From contig OY729418.1 of the NCBI GenBank assembly GCA_963422275.1, forward strand, positions 310,001 through 374,000: DNA of 64,000 bases. The letters are read 5' to 3'. The stretch is from G963422275 sp963422275 (GTDB taxonomy: Bacteria > Pseudomonadota > Alphaproteobacteria > Rhodobacterales > Rhodobacteraceae). The notes beneath the pieces were generated by a model. It worked only from the letters and a program-made list of their open reading frames with translations. It was not told the origin of the DNA and did not search any database. Positions 44,482 through 53,726 of this stretch are shown here, in pieces; position 1 is the first letter of the stretch, and each line of letters starts with the position of its first letter. Position numbers and translations under genes: made by a program.

Positions 44482-45951
44482 TCAGCTTGAACCCCATTCC
44501 CTGTAGCCTCGCAGGAGCTTGCCGCCCCCTTGTTCTGTGGCGTTCCCGCTTCGAAAGGCAAGAGCTCCGTTCACGAACACCATTTCTATTCCAACTGAGC
44601 GCAGTTCAGGATCTTCGTATGTCGCCTTGTCGATTATTGTTCCAGGGTTGAATATCACGATGTCTGCCGCGAATCCGGGAGCGATGCGTCCCCGGTTCTT
44701 CAGTCCGAACACATCGGCTGTCTTCCCGGTCATTTTGTGAATGGCAGCTTCCATCGAGAGCAACCCCATCTCGCGGGCAAACTTGCCGATTATCCTCGGA
44801 AATGTTCCCCAGAGCCTGGGATGCGGATGATCGTCGTGGGGAAGACCGTCCGAGCCGACAACCGAAAGCTCCGACTGCAGAATCCTGCAAACGTCATCCT
44901 CATGCATTTGAAAATAAATCGCCCCCGCTGGATCCAGCCTGCGTGCAGCTTCAAGCAGCGACACCCCCCAATCGTCGGCGATGTCTGCCAAGTCGCGGCC
45001 AGACATCTCCGGATGCGCACGCGACCAGGTAACCATGATCCGAACCTTTTCGGTGACAAGATCCTCCCGCAAATTGGTCGAACCTGCGGCATAGGGATAG
45101 ACATCGACGTTTATCGGCTGCGACGATGCAAGCTGCTGAATCAAGGGCAATGTCTCGGATGTTCGTCCCCAGTTTTCGACCCCGGCGCATTTGTGGTGCG
45201 AGATCAGCAGCGGCAACTGCGCGGACCGCGCTGTTCGGGACGCTTCGTGAATGCTGTCAATAACATGCACAGACTCGTCCCGCATATGAGTGGTGTACAC
45301 CCCGCCGCGCTCGGCAACAGCATATCCAATTGCGGCGACTTCATTTTCATCGGCCGCTGCATTGGTTGGATAAAACAGTCCTGTGGAGAAGCCGCTCGCT
45401 CCATCTTCCATGCATTGGGCAACGCAGCCACGCATTTCGGCGATCTCGTCGCTTGTGGCGACAAGGGACACATCTTTCATGACTGCCAGACGAAGAGCCG
45501 AGTGCCCAATCAACGCCAGCACGTTCACGCTTGGTGGCACACGTTGAAGCCAGTCGGCATACGCTGCCATGGTGGGAAACCCGTACGCCTCCCGTCCACC
45601 GAGGAGGTTCATGGGAGCTGGAGGATCGCCGTCGAACGAAACGGGTGCAAGCGAAATGCCGCAGTTTCCGGTTACAACAGTCGTGACACCTTGGCTGATC
45701 TTCGGGGTCATGTCGGGACAGTCGATAACTGCCCTGTCGTCATGGGTATGCGCATCGATGAATCCGGGAGCCAACGCGAGACCGCGTACATCAAGCTTCT
45801 GCTCGGCACGGATGTCGTCCTTTGAAGCGGCTGTTCGGACGGCAACAATGCGATCCCCGGTAACCGCGACATCTCCATTGAATGACGGAATTCCCGTACC
45901 ATCGTAAATCAACGCGTTGCAAAACAGGATTTCGGCTTCAGTGACAGGCAT
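44482..45951 (-). CDS. N-acyl-D-amino-acid deacylase (D-aminoacylase)
   Basis: This 489-residue amidohydrolase-fold enzyme removes acyl groups from N-acyl-D-amino acids, usually with one tightly bound zinc. It shows APGFIDAHTHDDRAVID at about 61-77, VTTVVTGNCGISLAP (a conserved Cys ligand), GLFYPTNAAADENEV, LPLLISHHKCAGVENWG and VVGSDGLPHDDHPHPRLWGTFPR, the known order. No signal peptide is seen. It is convergent with the 5-oxoprolinase operon. A joint role in breaking down acylated or cyclised D-amino acids is an inference from position only. Confidence 0.9.
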   Translation of the reverse strand: MPVTEAEILFCNALIYDGTGIPSFNGDVAVTGDRIVAVRTAASKDDIRAEQKLDVRGLALAPGFIDAHTHDDRAVIDCPDMTPKISQGVTTVVTGNCGISLAPVSFDGDPPAPMNLLGGREAYGFPTMAAYADWLQRVPPSVNVLALIGHSALRLAVMKDVSLVATSDEIAEMRGCVAQCMEDGASGFSTGLFYPTNAAADENEVAAIGYAVAERGGVYTTHMRDESVHVIDSIHEASRTARSAQLPLLISHHKCAGVENWGRTSETLPLIQQLASSQPINVDVYPYAAGSTNLREDLVTEKVRIMVTWSRAHPEMSGRDLADIADDWGVSLLEAARRLDPAGAIYFQMHEDDVCRILQSELSVVGSDGLPHDDHPHPRLWGTFPRIIGKFAREMGLLSMEAAIHKMTGKTADVFGLKNRGRIAPGFAADIVIFNPGTIIDKATYEDPELRSVGIEMVFVNGALAFRSGNATEQGGGKLLRGYREWGSS

Positions 45952-46048
45952 TCGGCAAATGTCTTTGGATGACCCATTCGACCGAAGGTAACACAGCCTG
46001 CCATGTCAAGCTACGTCAAGTGTTGCTGATCCGATAGAAGTACTGACA
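45952..46048. other. Short spacer before the IS cluster
   Basis: This holds the upstream region of the D-aminoacylase gene; no promoter is clear. Confidence 0.3.
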
Positions 46049-46735
46049 AATCAGGGAACCTCTGATTTGGAGGTTTGTTTTGGGGTTTGCTGCGGGATTT
46101 GCTGCGGGATTTGCCCTTCCCGGCTGAACCGGTCGGTTTTCGGCGGTCCGGAAGCCGCAAATGCGCGTTTTCGGGGCTGAACCGCCGCCGGTTCAGCCCC
46201 CGCAGGGCCGGCGCGGCAAATTCCGGACACACTTCTCCCCTGTCATTGCAAGTGCGGCTGGGCAATCATCAGGTTCGAGAAGCCCAGAAGCAGCGCAAGC
46301 CGCTGCACGTTCTCAACCCTCGGCAGCGAACCCTGTCGTAGCCGAACACCCGCTTCCCGATCCCGCGATGCCCGGCGTCAGGTCGCGGCCTTCGCGGCCG
46401 CTCCCTCCAGATGGTGCACCAGACCCCGGAGATCGGTGCCGATGCGCAGCTTCATCCCGAAATGCCACTGGTTCCCCCTCTTTGTCCGGTGCATCGCCGG
46501 ATCGCTCGGATTGCAGAACGGCTGCACGTGGTACACGCGCAGCGTCACCGACCGCGGTGCCGCCGCCGCCCTTGGGACATGTCGGCGCAATGCGGTCTTC
46601 CAACGCACCTAGGGGATCAGGCCGTTCATCCGTTCCGAAAAAAATCTCGCGGCGTTTCTTGCGGTCATGTTCAAGGCTCGCAGAGGTCAATTGCTGAAGG
46701 CACTGCATGTCGTGATCCCCCGAAAAAGGGGAAAC
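46049..46735 (-). mobile_element. IS5-family element, internally deleted and truncated
   Basis: The left end GGGAACCTCTGATTTGGAGG is shared with the element at 59571-60795. The transposase remnant starts near 46708 (QQLTSASLEHDRKKR); after CNPSDPAM it jumps to HRTKRGNQWHFGMKLRIGTD and LRGLVHHLEG, so the first catalytic Asp region is deleted, and near 46380 it jumps again to the last few codons. The right terminal repeat is replaced by the IS1595 element at 46738. Confidence 0.8.
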
Positions 46736-46737
46736 TG

Positions 46738-47467
46738 CTTATGTACTTAGTTCCGGTTTGATCAAGATACGGCAGGGGTGAGGTTTGGCGCGCAGCGCCT
46801 GCAGGAACAGGGACAGGAAGGCAGCGTGCCGATTTCGGCGCCGATTGAAGCGAAAGACGAACTCATCGAGACAGGTCTGGAGACACTTGGCGCGCAGCCC
46901 GTGGCAGACGCCCCGCGCCCAGCCCTTGAGATTGGAAAACGCGGTGTGGATCCAGGCGAGAATCTCATGGGCGGGCCTGTCGCCGACGACATGGGGCTGG
47001 TGACGGTCCCGAGGCACCGCGCTTCAGCCGTCTGTCTTGACGATCGCGGTCACGGCGGTGCTGCGCACAGCGAAGTTGCCGAGATCCTTGGCGCTGCAGG
47101 ACCGGATCGTGGCCAGCCGCAGGCGCCCGGAACCAGATCGTGAGCGACAGCCTGGTTCGGTGCAGGAGGGTGCCGGCGGTGGCCGAGGTTTGCCGATGGC
47201 AACGGACGCACTCGAAGCTGTGCTTCCTGGTCTTCAGCTCCCATCCGCGGTCGTGGCCGCAGGCGGGACACCGGAAGCCGTTCTGCCATCGGACAGCGAT
47301 GAGCCACCGGGCGCAGGCGTCGTCGTCGGGGAACAGGCGCTGAAAGGCGATGGGGCGGGCGGGGATTTTGGTCATGGGACGGTTCCACGTCAAGAATGTC
47401 ATGCGAACATTCCATCACCCGACATCTCAAACACAATGCCTTGTGTCGCCGGAGCCATGTGCATAAG
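46738..47467 (-). mobile_element. IS1595-type element with recognisable ends, transposase broken
   Basis: Inverted ends CTTATGTACTTAGTTCCGG (46738) and CTTATGCACATGGCTCCGG (minus strand from 47467) bound about 730 bases. The transposase starts at 47402 (MTFLTWNRPMTKIPARPIAF) with a zinc ribbon (CPACGHDRGW, CVRCHRQTSATAGT), then runs into a deleted centre. A later frame has GDRPAHEILAWIHTAFSNLK and CLDEFVFRFNRRRN, the Glu-containing end. The DDE middle is lost, so it cannot move alone. Confidence 0.8.
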
Positions 47468-47580
47468 AAATAACTGGGAATTGGAGACGGCGTGACCAGC
47501 GTTGTCTCTGCGATGGGCGATTACTACGGTTACTTCGACCGTGCTCTTTGGCAAAAGTTTTCTGCTTGGAGTACAGAAAC

Positions 47581-47841
47581 ATGAGCGAGAAAGTAACCCA
47601 GTCGCACCCGGAGGAATCACCGAATCGTCAGTCCAACGGATCCGGTGGTGGAAGTTCAAATCATGGGGAGCGACTGGTGCGCATTGAAGCTCATTTGGAA
47701 CACGTGGCCAAACGCGAGGACGTGTCGGAAATCAAGGCGCTGATTGAGCGGAAGGAACCGACAATGTTGAGATGGCTTATCGGCGTGACCGTGATTGCCG
47801 CCGTCAGTCTGCTTGCCGCTATTTTTCGATCATTTTTCTAG
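47581..47841 (+). CDS. Small coiled-coil plus membrane-segment protein
   Basis: This 86-residue protein has a Ser/Gly/Asn-rich hydrophilic start (MSEKVTQSHPEESPNRQSNG), a short coiled-coil stretch (RLVRIEAHLEHVAKREDVSE) and one C-terminal membrane helix (LRWLIGVTVIAAVSLLAAIF). The shape is like phage XhlA-type or similar small tail-anchored proteins. GGAG precedes ATG 47581 at about ten bases. Its function is unknown. It lies between two IS relics and may be a phage or plasmid leftover. Confidence 0.6.
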   Translation: MSEKVTQSHPEESPNRQSNGSGGGSSNHGERLVRIEAHLEHVAKREDVSEIKALIERKEPTMLRWLIGVTVIAAVSLLAAIFRSFF

Positions 47842-48225
47842 GCTCAATTCGCGAATCGCAGGCATGATCTGACGCTGGCGGCTGCGAGGCAGGCTCTTGG
47901 CGATGGACACCTGCCGAGGACGACGAGATGGAACCACCTCGGATAGCTGTCCAGGCATTTGGTGGCGATGCCGCGGAAGCGCCGCAGGAAGCCCTTGATC
48001 TGGCTGTGGCGGCTGGTGGCCGTCTGGATGTACACGGCCCCGCTTCACCCGCTCGCCAGCGGAGCGGGTGACGCTCTCGTGAAGAATGCCGAGCGCCGCG
48101 GCGGCGTGGCCTGCGGTTCAGGTTCCGCTCGCCCTTGCGGCTTTTGAGCGCGAAGGTCTCGTCGGCCTCGACGGTCCCGGCGAGCGACGTGGCAAAGGAC
48201 AGCGTCAGTTCATCGATGCTGGTAA
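47838..48225 (-). mobile_element. IS1595-type relic, copy 4 of 5
   Basis: It begins at the inner repeat GGCTCAATTCGCGAATCGC (47842). Minus-strand frames carry the C-terminal segments YIQTATSRHSQIKGFLRRFR and GIATKCLDSYPRWFHLVVL of the transposase, then parts of its centre (GTVEADETF-like and RKGERNLN-like words near 48110-48170), and end near 48225 in SSIDELT of the N-terminus. The upstream end is missing. Confidence 0.7.
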
Positions 48226-48747
48226 GCTCCTTTAGTGGCGAAGAGGCGTGGGCAGTGCGAAAAGGTTAAGGACAAGCACCGACGACTAGGTCGGCGGCTG
48301 AACTCCAGCAGGTCGGAGACGAGTTAACCAATTCTCCGACATTGAACGGTCCGCAACCACACACCCGATGTCCGAAGTGTGGTTGAACTGCAAAACCCCA
48401 CCGCCGGGCGCATTTACATGGTGTGCGCCAGTGACGGTCTGGTGGTGAAACAGGCGCGGAAAACCGGGATTGAGGTCGGCTGCTAGCGAGCGACCGTAAC
48501 GTGTTGGAGTGCCCCGACCTGCCTTGGCCCGACGATGCCGAGGTAATCGGCGAGATGCGCTGGATGGCGCGGTTTTTTTACGAACGTGACGCATGCCATT
48601 CTCGCTGCTGTGCTGCTTGTTCTTGTCGCCATCTCTGTCAGGTCTCTGACTATGCGTGGCCGGTGATCAGTGTTTTTGACAATGACACGGTGGGGATGTA
48701 TGCGAGTGCCGATCTGCCTGTGGAGTTATCCAAGCTGACTGTTCGCA
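48226..48747. other. Gap of about 0.5 kb before IS982, no identified gene
   Basis: A plus-strand frame runs from about 48501 to the IS982 end, with no recognised family. It may be the front of a gene cut by IS982, whose rest would lie after 49767, but the two sides could not be joined into one protein. Confidence 0.35.
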
Positions 48748-49767
48748 TACGTAACCCGAGTTATGGATAAGCTCTGTTTTCTTTTGGCATGCACCGAATG
48801 GCGTCTGGCACGACGATTTTGCCGATTTTGACCTTTGGCTGCGCCAGAATATAGGCAGCCAGACATGACAGGATATGAACGAAGGCATTTGTTGGGGACC
48901 GGTGTCGTGTGTGTTCCAATCCCATGCTTGATTTCAGTTTATCGAACAGCGTTTCAATGATGAACCGCTTCCGCAACATGATTTTGTCCAGAATGGGCAG
49001 AAGAAAGTTTTTCATGTTGCGGCGAATGCCAGTGATCAGGTGCAGGCCCTGCTGCCACAAACGCTGGAAAAGCGGCTTCGAAATGTAGCCTTTATCGCCG
49101 AACACCTTGCCTTTCAACTCGGCAATCATGGTCTCAAGCGGCTTGCGGTCGTCGGTGTTTCCAGGCGTGATCTTGACGGCCATGACCTGACCCTTGTCGT
49201 TGATGACCAGATGCAGCTTGAACCCGAAAAACCACCCCCTGGCGCTGCGGCCCCGTTTGGCCAGTCCCTTGAAGACCTTGTTCCGGTTGATCCGTGCGTT
49301 GTGGCAGACAGCGAGCTTGGTGCTGTCCACAAAATAGACCCCGGTTTCCTCACCGCGAAAGCATTGCATCAAGATGCAAAACGGAACCAGCAAGCGCGGC
49401 ATCAGGGCGACAAACCGTCCGTAGCTCGGCAGGTCTCCAAAGCAGTCGCGATATTTCTGCTCCACGCCATAGAACCAGAAGGCCTTGAAATTCTTGAAGG
49501 GCGAGAGATGAAACAACACCATGATGAAGAGCCTTTCGCTGAGCGAGAGCTTGCCCGAGCGCGAGCGCTGGCGGCCTGTGCCGATCAGCCGATGCCGCTC
49601 CCATTCTTCAAAGGCCTTTGCAAAGTCGTCGAGACAGCAGAACAGTGCGATGATAGAGGTGCTCATTGAGGGGATCCCATCCGTTGATTTTGGTTGCGGA
49701 TACAGAATCAGGCCACGCCCGATTTGGGAACCCCCTCACCCCTCTTATCCAGAATTGGGGTTACGTA
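48748..49767 (-). mobile_element. IS982-family element, apparently complete
   Basis: The ends TACGTAACCCGAGTTATGGA (left) and, inverted on the right, TACGTAACCCCAATTCTGGA are near-perfect inverted repeats of about 24 bases that bound about 1020 bases holding one open transposase gene. No clear target duplication is visible. This is the best preserved mobile element in the window. Confidence 0.88.
48761..49666 (-). CDS. IS982-family transposase
   Basis: This 301-residue DDE transposase reads uninterrupted: FLVALFCCLDDF-type start (MSTSIIALFCCLDDFAKAFE), the first catalytic Asp in VYFVDSTKLAVCHN, FKGLAKRGRSARGWFFGFKL, the second Asp in VFGDKGYISKPLFQ, and the Glu in RFIIETLFDKLKSSMGLEHT. Length matches the family. 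It ends with TAA inside the left terminal region. It may be functional. Confidence 0.92.
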   Translation of the reverse strand: MSTSIIALFCCLDDFAKAFEEWERHRLIGTGRQRSRSGKLSLSERLFIMVLFHLSPFKNFKAFWFYGVEQKYRDCFGDLPSYGRFVALMPRLLVPFCILMQCFRGEETGVYFVDSTKLAVCHNARINRNKVFKGLAKRGRSARGWFFGFKLHLVINDKGQVMAVKITPGNTDDRKPLETMIAELKGKVFGDKGYISKPLFQRLWQQGLHLITGIRRNMKNFLLPILDKIMLRKRFIIETLFDKLKSSMGLEHTRHRSPTNAFVHILSCLAAYILAQPKVKIGKIVVPDAIRCMPKENRAYP

Positions 49768-49906
49768 GCGTTGCACAGCCGGAGAAAAGCAGGTGGGTGG
49801 GTGGTAGCGGATGTCCTGATCGACGATCGGTCGCTGGCGGCAAAGCTTGATCGCGACTGGGCCTTTGCGGGTCTATGATGGCAAACCGGCGGTAGGGGTG
49901 ATGCGA
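49768..49906. other. Spacer between IS982 and the DUF4145 gene
   Basis: A short frame ending at 49878 (VVADVLIDDRSLAAKLDRDW) looks like a protein tail cut by IS982, of unknown family. Confidence 0.35.
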
Positions 49907-50620
49907 ATGAGAGTGTTTAAGGCCGATTGTCCGTACTGCAAGACCCGCAGCGTGGCATTCACGATCAAAAAAGAGGAATGTTGGCGTGCCCCCATCGATC
50001 CGCAACGTTTTCTAGAGACGCGAATTGCATGGACGAACTTTGAGCATACCCAGCATCAGATGTGGCTGAATTCTCGCGTGTTTAGGTGGGACACATTTGC
50101 AATCTGCGGTCAATGCAACCGTGGGATCGTCGCGACATTCTCCGTAAAAGACAAAAACGACAATCCTGCGACGGCATCACCAAGCCTTCTATCCCATGAT
50201 TGCATTGCGCCATCGGCCCCGGACACCGGTGCACCGGACCACACGCCCGAGAATGTCGCACGGTTCTTCAAGCAGGGCAAGGAGAACCTATGCGGCAACT
50301 GGGATGCCGCCGGTAGCATGTTTCGCAAAGCGCTAGAGGCTGCCCTGAAAAACAAGTTTCCAGATATCGATGGCAATTTGTATGAGCGTATCAAAAAAGT
50401 TAATGAAAAAGGAGGGCTGACGCCCGATATGGCCAAATGGGCGCACCAGATACGACGTCTCGGCAATGATGCTGCACATGAAGAAGAGCCGTTTTCGGAA
50501 AGGGATGCGCTGGATTTGCATGCTTTCACGGATTTGTTTCTCCGCTATCTCTTCACACTTCCAGGCATGTTGGAGGAAGCTCGCAAAGTGGCACCTCGTT
50601 CTGAGGTGCCGCCAAGTTAG
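49907..50620 (+). CDS. DUF4145-domain protein with N-terminal zinc ribbon
   Basis: This protein of about 237 residues has two Cys pairs at the N-terminus (CPYCKT near residue 8 and CGQCN near 68), which suggest a zinc ribbon. The C-terminal half is a DUF4145 helical domain: NWDAAGSMFRKALEAALKNK, LTPDMAKWAHQIRRLGNDAA, HEEEPFSERDALDL. DUF4145 occurs often next to restriction and other defence genes; its role is not established. ATG 49907 has a GGGGTG stretch seven bases upstream; ATG 49901 is also possible. It ends with TAG. Confidence 0.82.
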   Translation: MRVFKADCPYCKTRSVAFTIKKEECWRAPIDPQRFLETRIAWTNFEHTQHQMWLNSRVFRWDTFAICGQCNRGIVATFSVKDKNDNPATASPSLLSHDCIAPSAPDTGAPDHTPENVARFFKQGKENLCGNWDAAGSMFRKALEAALKNKFPDIDGNLYERIKKVNEKGGLTPDMAKWAHQIRRLGNDAAHEEEPFSERDALDLHAFTDLFLRYLFTLPGMLEEARKVAPRSEVPPS

Positions 50621-50860
50621 GCATGCGATGCCATATCCGTCCCTTTGCCTTTCCCCGATATGAGCAATTCGGTGACGGGTTTTGCTGCACGGGCATTGGC
50701 GAAGTAGCGTGTGGACTTCTTCAATGTTTGTCCAGCCGAAAATGCCATGTATCTCCAGTCGGTCGCTGATTGACATCAGGAATCGTCCCTTGAGGCGGCG
50801 GGGCATGTCGGCCAGGCACTTGAATATTCGGGATAGAACAGATTCTCTTCCATAGTCGTT
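50621..50860. other. Intergenic, nothing recognised
   Basis: Only antisense frames without family signal. Confidence 0.3.
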
Positions 50861-51491
50861 TTAGGCCGTGTACTCATAAAGGAAAAGGGATTCTCTTTCC
50901 GGCTCTGATGTGATTCAAGCTTCCAAACAGTGGGAGATTGAGGATGCGAGGCTGGCATGATCTGACGGATGCGGAATGGGCGATCATCTCGCCGTTGCCG
51001 CCTGACAAGCCGCGGGGCGTTCCGCGGGTGGACCTTCCGGAACGCTGCGGGCCGCATGCGACAGTCTGCAACCGCTGGGCCAGGCAAGGGGTGCGGGAGC
51101 GCCTGTTCGGGGCGCTGGCGGCGGGCGCGCCGGGATCTCTTCATCTCCTCGACGCCTCGGTGGTGCGCGCCCACCAGCACGCCGCGGGCGGAAAAAAGGG
51201 GGTCCGGATCACGCCATCGGACGCTCGCGAGGCGGGCTGAGCACCAAAATCCACGTCGTCGCCGACCATGGCTCTGCCCCCACATCCCGACCCAACGGGA
51301 TCGCCGGGAGCGGCGCTCGGTGCCCGATCACCTGTACCGCCAACGCAACCTCGTCGAACGCTTCTTCAACAAGCTCAAGCACTTCCGAGGCATCGCGACC
51401 CGCCATCACAAGCTTGCAAGAAACTTGCTCGCCGCAATCGCCCTCGCCTGCATCCGCCTCTGGATCAAAATCAATGAGTCCGCGACCTAGC
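50861..51491 (+). mobile_element. IS5-family (IS427-type) element, internally deleted
   Basis: The ends TAGGCCGTGTACTCATAAAGG (50861) and TCCGCGACCTA (to 51491) match the copy at 52875-53726. The first frame (MRGWHDLTDAEWAIISPLPP from about 50944) lacks about 75 bases after GVPRVD and then reads to the AAAAAAGGGGG tract at about 51191 and ends SDAREAG. Most of the DDE domain is deleted before the end segment with RNLVERFFNKLKHFRGIATR. It is non-autonomous. Confidence 0.85.
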
Positions 51492-51701
51492 CAGTTCCGT
51501 GCGCGGGAGGCGCTTCGCCCGGTTTGGGTTGGTAGTTCATCCCAAACCATGTCGGGTCATGGGACAGGGTTTTGCGTGATAGCGGATCATGTTCTGGAAA
51601 AGGAGCGAAAGTGCATGTTTTGTGTTGAAAAACAGGCCTTATGGCCTAAATATGTTGTGTCATGGGGGTGTAATGACCCCACCAGACGACGGAAAAGAGC
51701 T

Positions 51702-51878
51702 ATGGACGACAGGATAACCCAACAACAGTTCGCAACGCTTCTGGACCGATTGGACCGGATCGAACGCGCCGCAGTGACAAAACACGATGTGTTTCAGGCC
51801 GTTTTGCTGGTGCAGGGTGCTTGGACGGGTGTGATCGTTGGCACGGTGGTTGTGCTGGCAGCGGTCGGGGTATTGTGA
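51702..51878 (+). CDS. Small coiled-coil plus membrane-segment protein
   Basis: This 58-residue protein has a heptad-like stretch (QFATLLDRLDRIERAAVTKH) and one C-terminal membrane helix (WTGVIVGTVVVLAAVGVL). Layout, though not sequence, is similar to the 86-residue protein at 47581. A weak AAAAGAG lies before ATG 51702. Function unknown. Confidence 0.5.
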   Translation: MDDRITQQQFATLLDRLDRIERAAVTKHDVFQAVLLVQGAWTGVIVGTVVVLAAVGVL

Positions 51879-52534
51879 CTTCACATGAGTTCAAAGGCAG
51901 GGACGGCACACGCCGGGACTTTCCTGTGAAGGCTTGGCGGCCGCTTGGGCGTGGCGTCGAAACAGACGGCAAGGCGCTGGGAGGAGGGCCTAGCGAAACC
52001 ATTGGTCCAGTGGTTTGTCTGATGTGTCTTCTCGCGTGGTTGCGGTCGGCTGGGATCGAGGATCCCTATCCGGTCGATCCGCCGCGCCGTGATCGTCCGC
52101 CGAACACAGAAAAGGCCTGTGCCTCTGCCCGGTTGCAGGCGGTGGCTCCAACTGTAAGACTGCCCCTATTTCTTTCTCACAGACGGCCCTCCAAGCGGCA
52201 TTGTGTTCCTTGATCTAGCGGATGGTTTCCGGCGTATCGTTCGCCGATCCTAGTACCAACTCGAAAACTTGGCTGGCCACATTGTCAATCGCCGGACTGC
52301 CCGCATCCGTCGTTTTCGGACTGCCCACCGTCAGCGCGAGTGCGGACCGCTTCAGTAGATGGCGATATTCAAGGCGTACCGGGAAACATTGGCAGTCACA
52401 GCGGCATAGTCATGATGCTCCGTGATCATCCAGATGTTCGGGATCTTCTTCAGCAGACAGCGCACAAGAGCTTCGAATGCCGCTTTCTGGACCGAGTTCG
52501 GATTTCCTTGGGCGTTTTGCCGTCCTTGGCTAAG
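51879..52534. other. Gap of about 650 bases, no identified gene
   Basis: One plus-strand frame (to 52213) and minus-strand frames occur without recognisable motifs. This could be decayed coding sequence. Confidence 0.35.
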
Positions 52535-52874
52535 GAACCTCTGAATACAGCCTGATATGTGGGCGCGGCATTGTGCATCCGGTGTGCGTCCGCCATTTTG
52601 CGCCACGCCTTTCTTTTGGGGGATCACGACATGCAGCGCCTTCGGCAATTGACCTTTGCCAGCCTCCAATGCGATCGCAAGAAGCACAGGACGCGCCGCG
52701 AGATCTTTCCGGAGCGGATGGACGGCCTGACCCCCTGGGAGCGCCTGGAGGCAAGCATTGCGCCAGCGTGTCCGAAGGGCGGCCGCAAGGGGCGACAGCC
52801 GCATCCGCTGTCGGCGATGCTGCGCGTGCACTGCGTCCAGCTGTTCTGCAACCTGAGCGACCCCCGGCGATGCA
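52535..52874 (+). mobile_element. IS5-family fragment, cut by the next IS
   Basis: The end AAGGAACCTCTGAATACAGCC (52535) and the coding start QRLRQLTFASLQCDRKKH to VMLRVHC-like VQLFCNLSDP match the element at 59571-60795 in its N-terminal quarter. It stops at 52874, where the IS427-type copy begins, so the rest was lost or displaced. Confidence 0.8.
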
Positions 52875-53649
52875 CTAGGTCGTGCACTCATTGATTTTGA
52901 TCCAGAGGCGGATGCAGGCGAGGGCGATTGCGGCGAGGAAGTTTCTTGCGAGCTTGTGATGGCGGGTCGCGATGCCTCGGAAGTGCTTGAGCTTGTTGAA
53001 GAAACGTTCCACGAGGTTGCGTTGGCGGTACAGGTGATGGGATGCGGAGCGCTGCTCCCGGCGGTCCCGTTGGGTCGGGATGTGGGGGCAAGAGCCGTGG
53101 TCAGCAATGAGCTTGAGGATGGAGCGGGAGTCGCAGCCGCGGTCGGCGACGGTGTCCCGGGCCGGCTCAAGGCCGTCAAGGAGGGCCGGCACGGCAACCT
53201 TGTCGGAGGCTTGGCCCGGGGTGATCACGAAGCGGCGCGGCAGGCCAAGGCCGTCGACGACGACGTGGATTTTGGTGCTCAGCCCGCCTCGCGAGCGTCC
53301 GATGGCTTGGTCCGGACCCCTTTTTTCCGCCCGCGGCGTGCTGGTGGGCGCGCACCACCGAGGCGTCGAGGAGATGAAGAGATCCCGGCGAGCGCGCCGC
53401 CAGCGCCTCGAACAGGCGCTCCCGCACCCCTTGCCTGGCCCAGCGGTTGTAGCGGTTGCATACTGTCGTATATGGCCCGCAGCGTTCCGGAAGGTCGCGC
53501 CACGGCGTGCCGGTGCGCAGGATGTGAAAGATCCCGCCGATCGCCCGCCGGTCGTCCACCCGCGGAACGCCCCGCGGCTTGTCAGGCGGCAACGGCGAGA
53601 TGATCGCCCATTCCGCATCCGTCAGATCGTGCCGGCCTCGCATCCTCAA
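52875..53649 (-). pseudogene. IS427-type transposase, two frames
   Basis: The first frame from 53649 reads MRGRHDLTDAEWAIISPLPP and LDASVVRAHQHAAGGKKG, including the first catalytic Asp. The second frame carries RSRGGLSTKIHVVVDGLGLP, DTVADRGCDSRSILKLIADH and RNLVERFFNKLKHFRGIATR, with the remaining Asp and Glu. The switch lies at GGAAAAAAGGGG. In the copy at 51191 the same place has AAAAAAG followed by one more G, which puts the second frame at -1, as expected for a programmed A6G shift. Here one G is missing, so the second frame is at +1 and expression is probably lost. Confidence 0.75.
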
Positions 53650-53726
53650 GCTCCCACTGTTTGGAAGCTTGAATCACATCAGAGCCGGAAAGAAAATCCC
53701 TTTTCCTTTATCAGTACACGACCTAG
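52875..53726 (-). mobile_element. IS5-family, IS427-type element inserted in a GajA-like gene
   Basis: About 850 bases lie between CTAGGTCGTGCACTCA (left) and TCAGTACACGACCTAG (right), near-perfect inverted ends that include CTAG at both sides. It holds two overlapping transposase frames. It directly abuts the truncated GajA-like gene, whose similarity starts just after its right end, so this copy or a rearrangement at it removed the gene's start. Confidence 0.88.

Noticed and set aside
47548..47841. The longer start at 47548 for the small membrane protein
   Set aside because: ATG 47581 has a GGAG upstream, and the extra 11 residues are uncharacteristic.
50333..50806. A minus-strand gene opposite the 3' end of the DUF4145 gene
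   Set aside because: It is mostly the complement of the DUF4145 gene and shows no family pattern.
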